Shown here piece by piece: positions 1-8,380 of a DNA stretch of 64,000 nucleotides (the stretch's first letter is position 1; every line of letters begins with the position of its first letter). This stretch comes from Hydrogenophaga borbori (lineage in GTDB: Bacteria; Pseudomonadota; Gammaproteobacteria; Burkholderiales; Burkholderiaceae_C), in the NCBI RefSeq assembly GCF_003417535.1, contig NZ_QVLS01000007.1, forward strand, positions 124,001 through 188,000, written 5' to 3'. The position numbers and the translations under genes are program-made. The notes beneath the pieces were generated by a model that saw nothing but the letters and a program-made list of their open reading frames with translations, did not search any database and was not told the DNA's origin.

Positions 1-1853
1 ACGACCTGATGGAGCCGGGCATCCGCGAACGGCTGGACCAGCTGCACGCCCAGATCAAGAACGACAAGATCACGGTCGCCTTCGTGGCCGAGTTTTCGCG
101 CGGCAAGTCCGAACTCATCAACGCCGTGTTCTTCGCGGGTTACGGCCGGCGCATCATGCCGGCGAGCGCGGGTCGCACCACCATGTGCCCCACCGAGCTG
201 GCCTACGACGCCGACCTGCCCCCCTGCCTGCGCCTGCTGCCCATCGAGACGCGCCTGCAGCCGCAATCCCTGCTCGACTGGCGCCACGCCCCCGCCAAGT
301 GGGAGCGCGTCGACCTCGACGTGAACGACCCCAAGCAACTCGCCAAAGCGATCCAGAAGGTGTCGGAGGTGCGGCACGTGCCGGTGGACGAGGCGCGCGC
401 CCTGGGCTTCTGGCACGACGAACTGCCCGAGGACAACCCCTTGCCCGGCCCGGACGGCCTGATCGAAGTACCGCGCTGGCGCCACGCGCTCATCAACATG
501 GCGCACCCGCTGCTCAAGCAGGGCCTGGTCATCCTGGACACGCCGGGCCTCAACGCCATCGGCGCGGAACCCGAGCTCACCGTGAGCCTGCTGCCCCAGG
601 CGCACGCGGTGGTGTTCATCCTGGCGGCCGACACGGGCGTGACCAAGTCCGACCTGAGCATCTGGCGCCAGCACCTGGCCACCCTGGGCGACGGACAGGC
701 CTCGCGCCTGGTCGTGCTCAACAAGATCGACACCATGTGGGACGCGCTGAGCTCGCCCGAGCAGGTGCAGCTGCAGATTGCCGCGCAGCGCGCCGATTCG
801 GCCGAGATCCTGGGCGTGCCTCAGTCGCAGGTGCTCGCGGTGTCGGCCCAGAAGGGCTTGCTCGCCAAGGTCAACCGCGACGAGGAACTGCTCAAGGCCA
901 GCCAGCTGATCGACCTGGAGCGTGCGCTCGGCGAAGGCCTGCTGGGCCAGCGCCGCCGCATCCTGGGTGCGGCCGTGGCGTCCGGCGTCGAGGCGCTGCG
1001 CGGCGAGGCCGGTCGCATGGTGCATTCGCGCCTGCGCGACCTGGTCGAGCAGATCCAGGAGCTGGACGGCCTGCGGGGCAAGAACGCGGGCGTGATCAAG
1101 CAGATGCGCCTGCGCATCGAACAGGAGCAGGCCGACTTCGACGCCAGCGGGGCCAAGATCCAGGCGGTGCGCTCGGTGCACCTGCGCCTGCTCAAGGACC
1201 TGTTCGCGTTGCTCAGTCCCTCGCACCTGAAGGCCGAGGTCGCCACGCTCGCGAAGCAGCTCAAGAGCCCCGGCATCAAGCTCGGCGTGCGCCGCGCCTA
1301 TGACGGCACCTTCAACCGCCTGCGCGAAGACCTCGCGCGCGCCGATGAGATGGCCGGCGAGATCCAGTCCATGCTGGAAGGCAGCTTCAAGAACCTCAAC
1401 GCCGAGTACGGCTTCTCGCTGCAGGCGCCGTCATCGCCGCAGCTCGCGCTCTACCGCCGGGACCTCGACCTGATCGAGAAAAGCCACCTGCAGTACCTGA
1501 GCCTGGGCAACGCGCTGCGCCTGGCGCAGCCCGAGTTCGCCGAGCGCCTGGCGCGCGCGCTGATGAGCCGCCTGCGCGTGGTCTATGAGACCGCGGTCAA
1601 CGAGGTCGAGCTCTGGAACAAGTCGGCCGCGGCCCAGCTCGACGCGCAGCTGCGCGAGCGCCGCCGCAACTTCACGCGCCGCATCGAGGCGGTCTCGCGC
1701 ATCCAGCAGGCCGCCAGTGGCCTCGACGAGCGCATCCGCGAGTTGCAGGGGCAGCAGACGGCGCTCAACCAGCTCGAGGCCAAGTTCGAGGAACTCACCG
1801 CGCACTTGCTGGCGGCGCCCGACGAAGAACCCGCCGAAGCCCTCGCGGCATGA
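1..1853 (+). CDS. Dynamin-family GTPase, 5' end cut by window edge
   Basis: Large bacterial dynamin-like GTPase, expected to act at membranes; no specific role can be given. The GTP-binding signature is clear: a G1 P-loop (EFSRGKSEL) about 30 residues after the first ATG at 9, a G3 motif DTPGLN, and a G4 motif NKID. A long helical, coiled-coil-rich C-terminal half follows, typical of the stalk region. The frame stays open through position 3 without a stop, and the P-loop lies closer to the first Met than usual, so the true start is probably upstream of the window; 614 residues are visible from the ATG at 9. The stop overlaps the mutY start codon (ATGA), so the two genes are probably cotranscribed and translationally coupled. 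Confidence 0.85.
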   Translation, partial: DLMEPGIRERLDQLHAQIKNDKITVAFVAEFSRGKSELINAVFFAGYGRRIMPASAGRTTMCPTELAYDADLPPCLRLLPIETRLQPQSLLDWRHAPAKWERVDLDVNDPKQLAKAIQKVSEVRHVPVDEARALGFWHDELPEDNPLPGPDGLIEVPRWRHALINMAHPLLKQGLVILDTPGLNAIGAEPELTVSLLPQAHAVVFILAADTGVTKSDLSIWRQHLATLGDGQASRLVVLNKIDTMWDALSSPEQVQLQIAAQRADSAEILGVPQSQVLAVSAQKGLLAKVNRDEELLKASQLIDLERALGEGLLGQRRRILGAAVASGVEALRGEAGRMVHSRLRDLVEQIQELDGLRGKNAGVIKQMRLRIEQEQADFDASGAKIQAVRSVHLRLLKDLFALLSPSHLKAEVATLAKQLKSPGIKLGVRRAYDGTFNRLREDLARADEMAGEIQSMLEGSFKNLNAEYGFSLQAPSSPQLALYRRDLDLIEKSHLQYLSLGNALRLAQPEFAERLARALMSRLRVVYETAVNEVELWNKSAAAQLDAQLRERRRNFTRRIEAVSRIQQAASGLDERIRELQGQQTALNQLEAKFEELTAHLLAAPDEEPAEALAA

Positions 1854-2974
1854 GCGGCGCACGGCCGCCCGGAGGCGCTCGCACCGCAGCGCGCAGCACG
1901 GTGGGGCATCCCATGCGGGCGCTGCCCGCGGACTTCGCGCCGCGCCTCATCCACTGGCAGGCCCGGGACGGCCGGCACGGACTGCCCTGGCAGGGCACAC
2001 GCGACCCCTACCGCGTCTGGCTGTCCGAGATCATGTTGCAGCAGACGCAGGTGTCGACCGTGCTGGCCTACTACCCGCGCTTCCTCGAGCGTTTTCCCGA
2101 TGTGGCCGCGCTCGCGGCCGCGCCCATCGACGAGGTGATGGCCCTGTGGAGCGGCCTGGGCTACTACAGCCGCGCGCGCAACCTGCACCGTTGCGCGCAG
2201 GCGGTGGTGGCCGATCACGCGGGCCGCTTCCCCACCACGGCCGCCGGGTTGGAAACGCTGCCGGGTATCGGCGCGTCCACGGCGGCGGCCATCGCGGCGT
2301 TCTGCTTCGGCGAGCGCGTATCCATCGTGGATGGCAACGTCAAGCGCGTGCTGGCGCGCCTGCTGGCGTTCGACGGCGACGTGGGTCAGGCCGCGGGCCA
2401 GCGCGCGCTGTGGGACCTGGCCCAGGGTTTGCTGCCGCCCCAGCCGTCGAATGAGGACATGCGCGCCTACACCCAGGGCCTGATGGACCTGGGCGCCACG
2501 GTGTGCACGCGCACCCGCCCGCGCTGCGAGGTTTGCCCGGCGCGCGGGCTCTGCCTGGCCTTCGAGCGCGAGGCCATCGCGCGCTACCCCGTGAAAACGC
2601 GCCGGGTGCAGCGGCGCTTCGAGCGCTGGTGGCTGCTGTTCGCCGTGCGCGGCGACGCCGTGTGGCTGCAGCGCCGACCCGAACGCGGCATTTGGGCCGG
2701 CCTGCACTCGCCCCCGGTGTTCGCGGGCGAAGACGACATGCGGGCCGCGGTGCCGGCCGGCTGGCCTTCGCACTGGAATGCCACCGAGCCGGTGGCCCAC
2801 GCGCTGACCCACCGCGAACTGCAGCTGCTGCCGCATTGGGTGGCGGTGAGCGAGGCCCCCGCCGGCTGGGCCGGCGAGTGGGTGAAGCGGTCGGCCCTGG
2901 CCTCGGTGGGCCTGCCGGCGCCGGTGCGCAGCCTGCTCGGCGGCGCCTGGGCCACTCAGGTCCTGGACCAGTAG
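1850..2974 (+). CDS. mutY: A/G-specific adenine glycosylase MutY
   Basis: Base-excision repair enzyme that removes adenine mispaired with 8-oxoguanine or guanine. The 374-residue protein has the MutY/Nth fold: [10 protein letters not shown] with the catalytic Glu, the helix-hairpin-helix [12 protein letters not shown] followed by the catalytic Asp in VDGNVKR, and a 4Fe-4S cluster loop with the spacing C-x6-C-x2-C-x5-C near residues 220-235. A C-terminal NUDIX-like domain for 8-oxoG recognition follows. The start at 1850 overlaps the stop of the GTPase gene. A second Met at 1913 (MRALPADF) is a plausible alternative because the first 21 residues look unconserved. The 3' end overlaps the convergent rapZ by 19 bases. 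Confidence 0.95.
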   Translation: MSGARPPGGARTAARSTVGHPMRALPADFAPRLIHWQARDGRHGLPWQGTRDPYRVWLSEIMLQQTQVSTVLAYYPRFLERFPDVAALAAAPIDEVMALWSGLGYYSRARNLHRCAQAVVADHAGRFPTTAAGLETLPGIGASTAAAIAAFCFGERVSIVDGNVKRVLARLLAFDGDVGQAAGQRALWDLAQGLLPPQPSNEDMRAYTQGLMDLGATVCTRTRPRCEVCPARGLCLAFEREAIARYPVKTRRVQRRFERWWLLFAVRGDAVWLQRRPERGIWAGLHSPPVFAGEDDMRAAVPAGWPSHWNATEPVAHALTHRELQLLPHWVAVSEAPAGWAGEWVKRSALASVGLPAPVRSLLGGAWATQVLDQ

Positions 2975-3840
2975 TCGGCCTCGCGGTGGCGCACGCGCGC
3001 CACCCAGTCCTGGCCGAAGTGCGCGGCCAGGCGCTCCACCAGGAACACCGAACGGTGCTGCCCGCCCGTGCAGCCGATGGCCACCGTGACGTAGCTGCGG
3101 TGGTCGCGTTCCATGTGGGGCAGCCAGTGCCGCAGGAAGGTGCGGATCTGCTCCTCCATCGCCAGCACGTCGGGACTGGCCTCGAGGAAGCGCGCCACCG
3201 GCGCGTCGCGCCCGGTCAGGGGCTTGAGCAGCGGGTCGTAGTGCGGGTTGGGCAGCATGCGCACGTCGAACACGAAGTCGGCGTCCATGGGAATGCCGCG
3301 CTTGAATGCGAAAGACTCGAACACCAGCGTCATGGGCGTGCGCGTCGCGCCCACCAGCTCCTTTACCTGGCTGCGCAGCTGCGCCGCGCGCGTGAGGCTG
3401 GTGTCGAGGACCAGGGCCTGCTCGCGCAACTCGGCCAGCAGCTCGCGCTCGTACTCGATGGCGTCGGTCAGCGCGCGGCGCTGGTCGTCGGTTTCCTGCA
3501 GCGACAGCGGGTGCAGGCGGCGCGTTTCGGAGAAACGGCGCACCAGGGTGTCGGTGGTCGAGTCGAGGAACAGCGTGGTGAGGTGGACGTCGCGCGAGCG
3601 CAGCGCGGCCAGGCGGCGCGGCAGGCCGGGCAGCGACTGGGCGCTGCGCACGTCCATGGCGATGGCGACCTTGCGCACGCGGTCGTGGCGGTCCAGGTCG
3701 ATGAAGGCCTCGAGCAACTCGGGCGGCAGGTTGTCGACGCAGTAGAAGCCCAGGTCTTCGAGGGCGGTGAGCGCGACCGACTTGCCCGAACCGGACATGC
3801 CGGTGATGACGACGAGTTCGGTGGGGGAGTGGGTGTTCAT
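2956..3840 (-). CDS. rapZ: RNase adapter protein RapZ
   Basis: RapZ (YvcJ family) binds nucleotides and, in enterobacteria, guides RNase E to a small RNA that controls amino-sugar synthesis. In other bacteria its target is less certain. The 294-residue protein has an N-terminal Walker A motif GMSGSGKS at about residues 14-21, and the family's C-terminal domain is recognisable by [10 protein letters not shown]. Length is normal for the family. The gene starts at 3840 as TGATG with the stop of recN, so recN-rapZ are translationally coupled. In many betaproteobacteria rapZ neighbours hprK and PTS genes; here recN is the neighbour. It ends convergently inside mutY. Confidence 0.93.
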   Translation of the reverse strand: MNTHSPTELVVITGMSGSGKSVALTALEDLGFYCVDNLPPELLEAFIDLDRHDRVRKVAIAMDVRSAQSLPGLPRRLAALRSRDVHLTTLFLDSTTDTLVRRFSETRRLHPLSLQETDDQRRALTDAIEYERELLAELREQALVLDTSLTRAAQLRSQVKELVGATRTPMTLVFESFAFKRGIPMDADFVFDVRMLPNPHYDPLLKPLTGRDAPVARFLEASPDVLAMEEQIRTFLRHWLPHMERDHRSYVTVAIGCTGGQHRSVFLVERLAAHFGQDWVARVRHREADYWSRT

Positions 3841-5483
3841 CAGGCCGACAAAAGCTCGCGCGCGTGCGCAAGCGAGATTTCAGAGTGTTCGTTGCCGCCG
3901 AGCATGCGCGCCAGTTCGCGCACGCGCGCTTCGGCGTCGATGGGCTGCACGCTGCTCAGGGTTTGCTGGCCCTGGCGCTGCTTGGCCACCAGCAGGTGGT
4001 GGTCGGCGCAGGCCGCCACCTGGGCCAGGTGGGTCACGGCCAACACCTGGCGGTCCTGGCCGAGCTGGCGCAGCATCTGACCCACCGTGTGCGCAACGGC
4101 GCCGCCGATGCCGGCGTCCACCTCGTCGAAGATGAGCGTGGGCGCCTGGCCGAGGCGGCTGGTGACGACCGAGATGGCCAGGGCGATGCGCGAGAGTTCG
4201 CCGCCCGAGGCGACCTTGGCCACCGGCTTGGGCGTGCTGCCGGCGTGGCCCGCGACGCGCAATTCCACCTGTTCCAGTCCAAACGACTGGGGTTCGGCCA
4301 GCGCTTGCAACGCCACCTCGAACCGGCCGCCCTGCATGCCCAGGGTCTGCATGGCGTCGGTCACGGCGGTGGCCAGGCGCGGCGCGGCCTTCTGGCGCTG
4401 GCGGCCCACGGCGCGCGCGGCCTGGTCGAAGGCGGCGCGCGCGCTGGCTTCGCGCCGCTCCAGGGTGTCCAGGTCCAGGGTGTCGGCGAGGCGCTGGAGT
4501 TCGTGCTTCCACTGCGCGTGCAGCGCGGGCAGCTCCTCTGGCGTGGTGCGGTAGCGGCGGGCGAGCGAGAGCCAGGCGCCCAGGCGCTCGTCGAGCGCGG
4601 CCAGGGCGGAGGGGTCGAGTTCGGCATGGCGCTGGTGCTGGTGCAGCTCGTGCACCGCGTCCTGCACCTGGGCCAGCGCGCCGTTCAGGGAGTCGATGGT
4701 CTGGGCGAAGGCGGGCTCCACGTGCGCCTGGGCCTGCAGCGCGGCCACCGCGCGGCTGAGCAGGCGGCTGGCGCTGTCGTCCTGCTCGTCGAGGGCCTGC
4801 ACGGCGGTTTCGGCCGCGTCGATCAGGGCCTGGGCGTTGGCCAGGCGGCCGTGGCGCGTGTTCAGTTCTTCCCATTCGCCGGTCTGCGGGCCGAGCTTGT
4901 CGACCTCGGCGATCTGCCAGGCCAGGCGTTCGCTGTCCTGGCGCGCGGCGTCCTGTCGCTCGCGGGCCTCGCGCAGCGCTTGGGCGGCCTGACGCCAGGC
5001 GGTCCAGGCCGCGCTCAAGGCGGTGGCGTCGATACCGGCATAGGCGTCGAGCAGCTCGCGCACCGCCTCGGCCCGCGTGAGGCTCTGCCAGGCGTGCTGG
5101 CCGTGGATGTCGACCAGCGCGTCGGCGGCCACGCGCAGCTGAGCGAGCGTGGCCGGGCTGCCATTGATCCAGGCGCGGCTGCGGCCGTCGGTGTCGATGG
5201 TGCGGCGCAGCAGCAGCGTGCCGTCGTCGGCGAAGCCTTGCTCGTCGAGCCAGGGCTTCAGGGACGCGGGACGGTCGAACTCGGCGGCGATCTCGCAGCG
5301 CGGCGCGCCTTCGCGCACCACGCCGGCCTCGCCGCGCGCGCCCAGCGCCAGCTGCAGCGCGTCGATGAGGATGGACTTGCCGGCGCCGGTTTCGCCCGTG
5401 AGCACGCCGAAGCCGCCGGCCAGCTCCAGGTCCAGCGAGGTGACGATGACGAAGTCGCGCAGGACGATGCGTCGAAGGCTCAT
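3840..5483 (-). CDS. recN: DNA repair ATPase RecN
   Basis: SMC-like ATPase acting in recombinational repair of double-strand breaks. The 547-residue protein has the ABC-type head split around a coiled-coil: N-terminal Walker A GETGAGKS at about residues 29-36, a long Ala/Leu/Gln-rich coiled coil in the middle, the signature ASGGELSR, and Walker [13 protein letters not shown] near the C-terminus. Length is typical (about 550). The gene follows nadK on the same strand after a 28-base gap, a linkage common to many proteobacteria, and overlaps rapZ by one base. No LexA-type box was recognised in the short upstream gap. Confidence 0.95.
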   Translation of the reverse strand: MSLRRIVLRDFVIVTSLDLELAGGFGVLTGETGAGKSILIDALQLALGARGEAGVVREGAPRCEIAAEFDRPASLKPWLDEQGFADDGTLLLRRTIDTDGRSRAWINGSPATLAQLRVAADALVDIHGQHAWQSLTRAEAVRELLDAYAGIDATALSAAWTAWRQAAQALREARERQDAARQDSERLAWQIAEVDKLGPQTGEWEELNTRHGRLANAQALIDAAETAVQALDEQDDSASRLLSRAVAALQAQAHVEPAFAQTIDSLNGALAQVQDAVHELHQHQRHAELDPSALAALDERLGAWLSLARRYRTTPEELPALHAQWKHELQRLADTLDLDTLERREASARAAFDQAARAVGRQRQKAAPRLATAVTDAMQTLGMQGGRFEVALQALAEPQSFGLEQVELRVAGHAGSTPKPVAKVASGGELSRIALAISVVTSRLGQAPTLIFDEVDAGIGGAVAHTVGQMLRQLGQDRQVLAVTHLAQVAACADHHLLVAKQRQGQQTLSSVQPIDAEARVRELARMLGGNEHSEISLAHARELLSA

Positions 5484-5511
5484 GGCAGGGAGTGGGTGAA
5501 TCGGGCCCGCG

Positions 5512-6429
5512 TCAGGCGCCCTCGTTCCAGTGCAGCTTGCGGCGCAGGGTGTCGAAGTAGTTCCAGCCGACCGGGTGCAGCAGGCGCAGCGCGTGTTCCG
5601 AGCGCTTCACGACGATGCGGTCGCCGTGCAACAGGCTCGTGAAAGTCTGCATGTCGAAGTTCGCGCTGGCGTCGCGCCCGTTGACGAGCTCCAGGGCAAT
5701 CTCGCAATGCGCGGGCAGCACCACGGGGCGGTTGGACAGGGTGTGCGGCGCGATCGGCACCATCACCCAGCCGCCGATGCTCGGGTGCAGCAGCGGCCCG
5801 CCGGCCGACAGCGCATAGGCGGTGGAGCCGGTGGGCGAGGCGATGATCAGGCCGTCGGCGCGCTGGTTGGCCACGAAGCGGCCATCGACCTCCACGCGCA
5901 GCTCGATCATGCTGGCCACGGCGCCGCGGTTGACGACCACGTCGTTGAGCGCGGTGGCCTCATAGACGCAATGGCCATCGCGCCAGACGCTGGCCGCCAT
6001 CAGGGCGCGCGCCTCTTCCTGGTAGTCGCCGCGCAGGATGGGGCACAGGGCTTCGCGGTAGTCCTCGAAGGCAATGTCGGTGATGAAGCCGAGCCGTCCC
6101 TGGTTGATGCCCACCAGCGGCACGCCCTGGCGCGCCATCTGCCGGCCGATGCCCAGCAGGGTGCCGTCGCCCCCGACCACCAGCGCGAGTTGGGCGTGCC
6201 GGCCGATGCCGGGCACGTCGAGCGAGGGGTAGTCCGTCAGTCCCGTGTTCTGCGCGGTCTGCTGCTCCAGAGAGACCTCGCAGCCCTGGGCGTGAAGGAA
6301 CTGGGCGATCTCCTCGACCACATGGCGGGCGCCCGGCGCCTGGTACTTGCCCACGATGACCACGTGGACGAAGCGCAAGGGGCGTTTCGCGGCGGGTGTC
6401 GTGGCGCGGGGATCCAGCGGGGCATTCAT
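5512..6429 (-). CDS. nadK: NAD kinase
   Basis: ATP-dependent phosphorylation of NAD to NADP in the cytosol. The diagnostic GGDGTLLG motif and the downstream [10 protein letters not shown] motif (NAD-binding Asn-Asp) are both present, and the protein has a normal length of 305 residues from the ATG at 6429. A TTG two codons further upstream (6435) is in frame, but ATG is preferred. The gene is divergent from hrcA and heads the run nadK-recN-rapZ. The nadK/hrcA/recN neighbourhood is common in proteobacteria. Confidence 0.94.
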   Translation of the reverse strand: MNAPLDPRATTPAAKRPLRFVHVVIVGKYQAPGARHVVEEIAQFLHAQGCEVSLEQQTAQNTGLTDYPSLDVPGIGRHAQLALVVGGDGTLLGIGRQMARQGVPLVGINQGRLGFITDIAFEDYREALCPILRGDYQEEARALMAASVWRDGHCVYEATALNDVVVNRGAVASMIELRVEVDGRFVANQRADGLIIASPTGSTAYALSAGGPLLHPSIGGWVMVPIAPHTLSNRPVVLPAHCEIALELVNGRDASANFDMQTFTSLLHGDRIVVKRSEHALRLLHPVGWNYFDTLRRKLHWNEGA

Positions 6430-6518
6430 GCGCAAATTACATCACACGGTGTCGTGGGCGAAGCGGGTTGCGCCGCACCGCAGCGCGCGCCGCCGGGGCT
6501 TTCCTTAGAATGGTCTGA
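6430..6518. promoter_or_regulatory. Divergent nadK/hrcA promoter region
   Basis: This 89-base gap must hold promoters for both nadK (leftward) and hrcA (rightward). A TAGAAT hexamer at 6506-6511 is the best -10-like match for hrcA, but it lies very close to the start codon and has no good -35. No CIRCE inverted repeat (TTAGCACTC-N9-GAGTGCTAA) is visible, so HrcA autoregulation through CIRCE is not supported here. Confidence 0.3.
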
Positions 6519-7538
6519 ATGATGGACGATCGCGCTAAGTTGCTGCTCAAGGCGCTGGTGGAGCGCTACATCGCCGACGGGCAACCGGTGGGCTCGCGCA
6601 CGCTGGCCCGGGCCGCCGGGCTGGAACTGTCGCCAGCGACCATCCGCAACGTGATGAGCGACCTGGAAGAGCTGGGCCTGATCGCCAGTCCGCACACCTC
6701 GGCGGGGCGCATTCCCACGGCGCGTGGCTACCGGCTCTTCGTGGACACCATGCTCACCGTGCGGCGCGAGGAAATGATGCCGCGCGTCACCGAGTTCAGC
6801 GCGCCGGGCGCGGAATCGCCGCAGCGCGTCATCAGCCAGGCCGCGCACCTGCTGTCCAGCCTGTCGCAGTTCGTTGGCGTGGTCATGGCGCCGCGCCGCG
6901 CCTCGGTGTTCCGACACATCGAATTCCTCAGCCTGTCCGAGCGGCGCGTGCTGGTGATCATCGTCTCGCCCGACGGCGAGGTGCAGAACCGCATCATCCA
7001 GACCCAGGCCAGTTTCACGCAGTCGCAGCTGGTCGAGGCGGCCAATTTCCTCAACACGCACTACGCGGGTCTCACCATCGAGGCCGTGCGCGAGCGCCTC
7101 ACCACCGAGCTGGACGCGCTGCGCGGCGAGATTGCCGACCTGATGAAGCAGGCCGTGGACATCGGCGCGCAGCCGGCCCAGCAGGACGAGGTGGTGGTCG
7201 CCGGCGAGCGCAACCTGCTGTCGGTGAGCGAGTTCAGCAGCGACCTGGGCAACCTGCGCCGCCTGTTCGACCTGTTCGAACAGAAGACCCAGCTCATGCG
7301 CCTGCTCGATGTCTCCACGCAGGCCGACGGCGTGCGCATCTACATCGGCGGTGAAAGCCAGGTGGTGCCGTACGAGGACCTGTCGGTGGTGACGGCGCCC
7401 TACGAAGTGGATGGCCAGGTCGTCGGCACCCTGGGCGTGATCGGCCCGCAGCGAATGCCCTACGACCGCATGATCCAGATCGTCGACGTCACGGCCAAGC
7501 TGGTGAGCAATGCGCTGAGCCACACCAAGCAGGGGTAG
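6519..7538 (+). CDS. hrcA: Heat-inducible transcription repressor HrcA
   Basis: Repressor of groE/dnaK-type heat-shock operons, binding CIRCE elements with help from GroEL. The 339-residue protein has the N-terminal winged helix ([19 protein letters not shown], then [15 protein letters not shown]) and the GAF-like central domain of the family. Length is typical. Two in-frame ATG codons lie back to back at 6519 and 6522; the first is used here. It is divergent from nadK and followed 31 bases later by a tRNA gene. Confidence 0.95.
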   Translation: MMDDRAKLLLKALVERYIADGQPVGSRTLARAAGLELSPATIRNVMSDLEELGLIASPHTSAGRIPTARGYRLFVDTMLTVRREEMMPRVTEFSAPGAESPQRVISQAAHLLSSLSQFVGVVMAPRRASVFRHIEFLSLSERRVLVIIVSPDGEVQNRIIQTQASFTQSQLVEAANFLNTHYAGLTIEAVRERLTTELDALRGEIADLMKQAVDIGAQPAQQDEVVVAGERNLLSVSEFSSDLGNLRRLFDLFEQKTQLMRLLDVSTQADGVRIYIGGESQVVPYEDLSVVTAPYEVDGQVVGTLGVIGPQRMPYDRMIQIVDVTAKLVSNALSHTKQG

Positions 7539-7554
7539 GCGCGCAGGGGCGCCC

Positions 7555-7560
7555 TACAAT
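7555..7560 (+). promoter_or_regulatory. Possible -10 box for the CAT tRNA
   Basis: TACAAT ends 9 bases before the first base of the tRNA at 7570. The spacing suits a tRNA promoter, but no clear -35 lies upstream at the expected distance. Confidence 0.35.
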
Positions 7561-7569
7561 CCCGCGCTC

Positions 7570-7646
7570 GGGCCGTTAGCTCAGTTGGTCAGAGCAGAGG
7601 ACTCATAATCCTTTGGTCGTTGGTTCAAGCCCAACACGGCCTACCA
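7570..7646 (+). tRNA. tRNA with anticodon CAT, probably tRNA-Ile2
   Basis: A full cloverleaf with encoded CCA. The acceptor stem is GGGCCGT paired with ACGGCCT. The D stem is GCTC/GAGC, the anticodon stem GAGGA/TCCTT, and the loop CTCATAA gives anticodon CAT. Automatic tools may call this tRNA-Met. Two points favour the isoleucine tRNA read after lysidine modification by TilS: the C4-G69 and C5-G68 pairs of the acceptor stem, which are known TilS recognition elements, and the close match of the anticodon-to-T-arm region to E. coli ileX/ileY rather than metT. The gene is certain; the amino acid is less so. Confidence 0.92.
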
Positions 7647-7652
7647 AAAAAG

Positions 7653-7663
7653 CCTGCTATACT
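7653..7663 (+). promoter_or_regulatory. Extended -10 promoter of tRNA-Arg
   Basis: TGCTATACT ending at 7663 is an extended -10 element, placed 10 bases before the tRNA-Arg gene. It suggests that tRNA-Arg can be transcribed on its own as well as by read-through from the preceding tRNA. Confidence 0.5.
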
Positions 7664-7673
7664 GCGAGGCTTC

Positions 7674-7750
7674 GCGGCTGTAGCTCAGTTGGATAGAGTA
7701 CTTGGCTACGAACCAAGGGGTCGTGGGTTCGAATCCTGCCAGCCGCGCCA
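7674..7750 (+). tRNA. tRNA-Arg (anticodon ACG)
   Basis: A 77-base cloverleaf with encoded CCA. Acceptor GCGGCTG pairs with CAGCCGC, anticodon stem CTTGG pairs with CCAAG, and the loop CTACGAA gives ACG, which reads CGN arginine codons after A-to-I editing. The T arm TGGGTTCGAATCCTGCC has the usual TTCGAAT. It lies 27 bases after the CAT tRNA and is followed by a strong terminator. Confidence 0.97.
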
Positions 7751-7759
7751 CTACTGAAA

Positions 7760-7792
7760 GCCCGCAGCCACAAGCTGCGGGCTTTTCTCTTT
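7760..7792 (+). terminator. Rho-independent terminator after the tRNA pair
   Basis: A perfect 9-bp stem GCCCGCAGC/GCTGCGGGC with a 5-base loop (7760-7782), followed by TTTTCTCTTT. It ends the tRNA transcript before greB. Confidence 0.88.
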
Positions 7793-7822
7793 CCGGCGCC
7801 TCTTTCGCGCGTACCCGTCACC

Positions 7823-8380
7823 ATGAGCAAGGCATTCACCCGCGAATCCGATTCGGACGACGATGACGACGCCGTCGGCGCGCCAGCCACACCGGGTGGC
7901 AAGAACTACGTCACCCGCACGGGCTACGAGCGCCTTCGCCGGGAGCTCCTGGGCCTGATGGACGAGGAGCGGCCCAAGGTGGTCGAGGCCGTGCACTGGG
8001 CCGCCAAGAACGGCGACCGCTCGGAGAACGGGGACTACCTGTATGGCAAGAAGCGCCTGCGCGAGATCGACCGGCGCATCCGCTTTCTCACCAAGCGCCT
8101 GGAGATCGCCGAGGTGGTGGATCCTTCCGCGCACCACGGCAGCGACCAGGTGTTCTTCGGTGCCACCGTCACCTACGCGGATGAGTCGGGGCGCGAGACC
8201 ACCATCACCATCATCGGCATCGACGAGGCCGACAGCACGCAAGGGCAGGTGAGCTGGGTGGCGCCGGTTTCGCGCGCCTTGCTCAAGGCCCGTGTGGGTG
8301 ACGTGGTCAAGCTCGCCGTGCCGGGCGGTGTGCAGGAACTCGAGGTGCTGGACGTGAGCTACCCGGCGCCCGCCGCCTGA
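7823..8380 (+). CDS. greB: Transcription elongation factor GreB
   Basis: Gre factors enter the RNA polymerase secondary channel and stimulate cleavage of backtracked RNA. The 185-residue protein has an acidic N-terminal extension (an Asp run at about residues 11-16), then the coiled-coil hairpin with the GDRSENGDY tip and the FKBP-like C-terminal domain. The sequence YGKKRLREIDRRIRFL and the length fit GreB better than GreA (about 158). The stop abuts the convergent spoT stop with no base between, so the two genes share their 3' boundary and no separate terminator is visible. Confidence 0.92.
   Translation: MSKAFTRESDSDDDDDAVGAPATPGGKNYVTRTGYERLRRELLGLMDEERPKVVEAVHWAAKNGDRSENGDYLYGKKRLREIDRRIRFLTKRLEIAEVVDPSAHHGSDQVFFGATVTYADESGRETTITIIGIDEADSTQGQVSWVAPVSRALLKARVGDVVKLAVPGGVQELEVLDVSYPAPAA

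Noticed and set aside
3240..3750. Small plus-strand frame opposite rapZ
   Set aside because: Serine/arginine-rich antisense translation of rapZ with no support.
3864..5642. A 592-codon plus-strand frame opposite recN
   Set aside because: Antisense shadow; recN motifs are intact on the minus strand.
6430..6518. CIRCE element for HrcA autoregulation
   Set aside because: No TTAGCACTC-N9-GAGTGCTAA or close variant is present.
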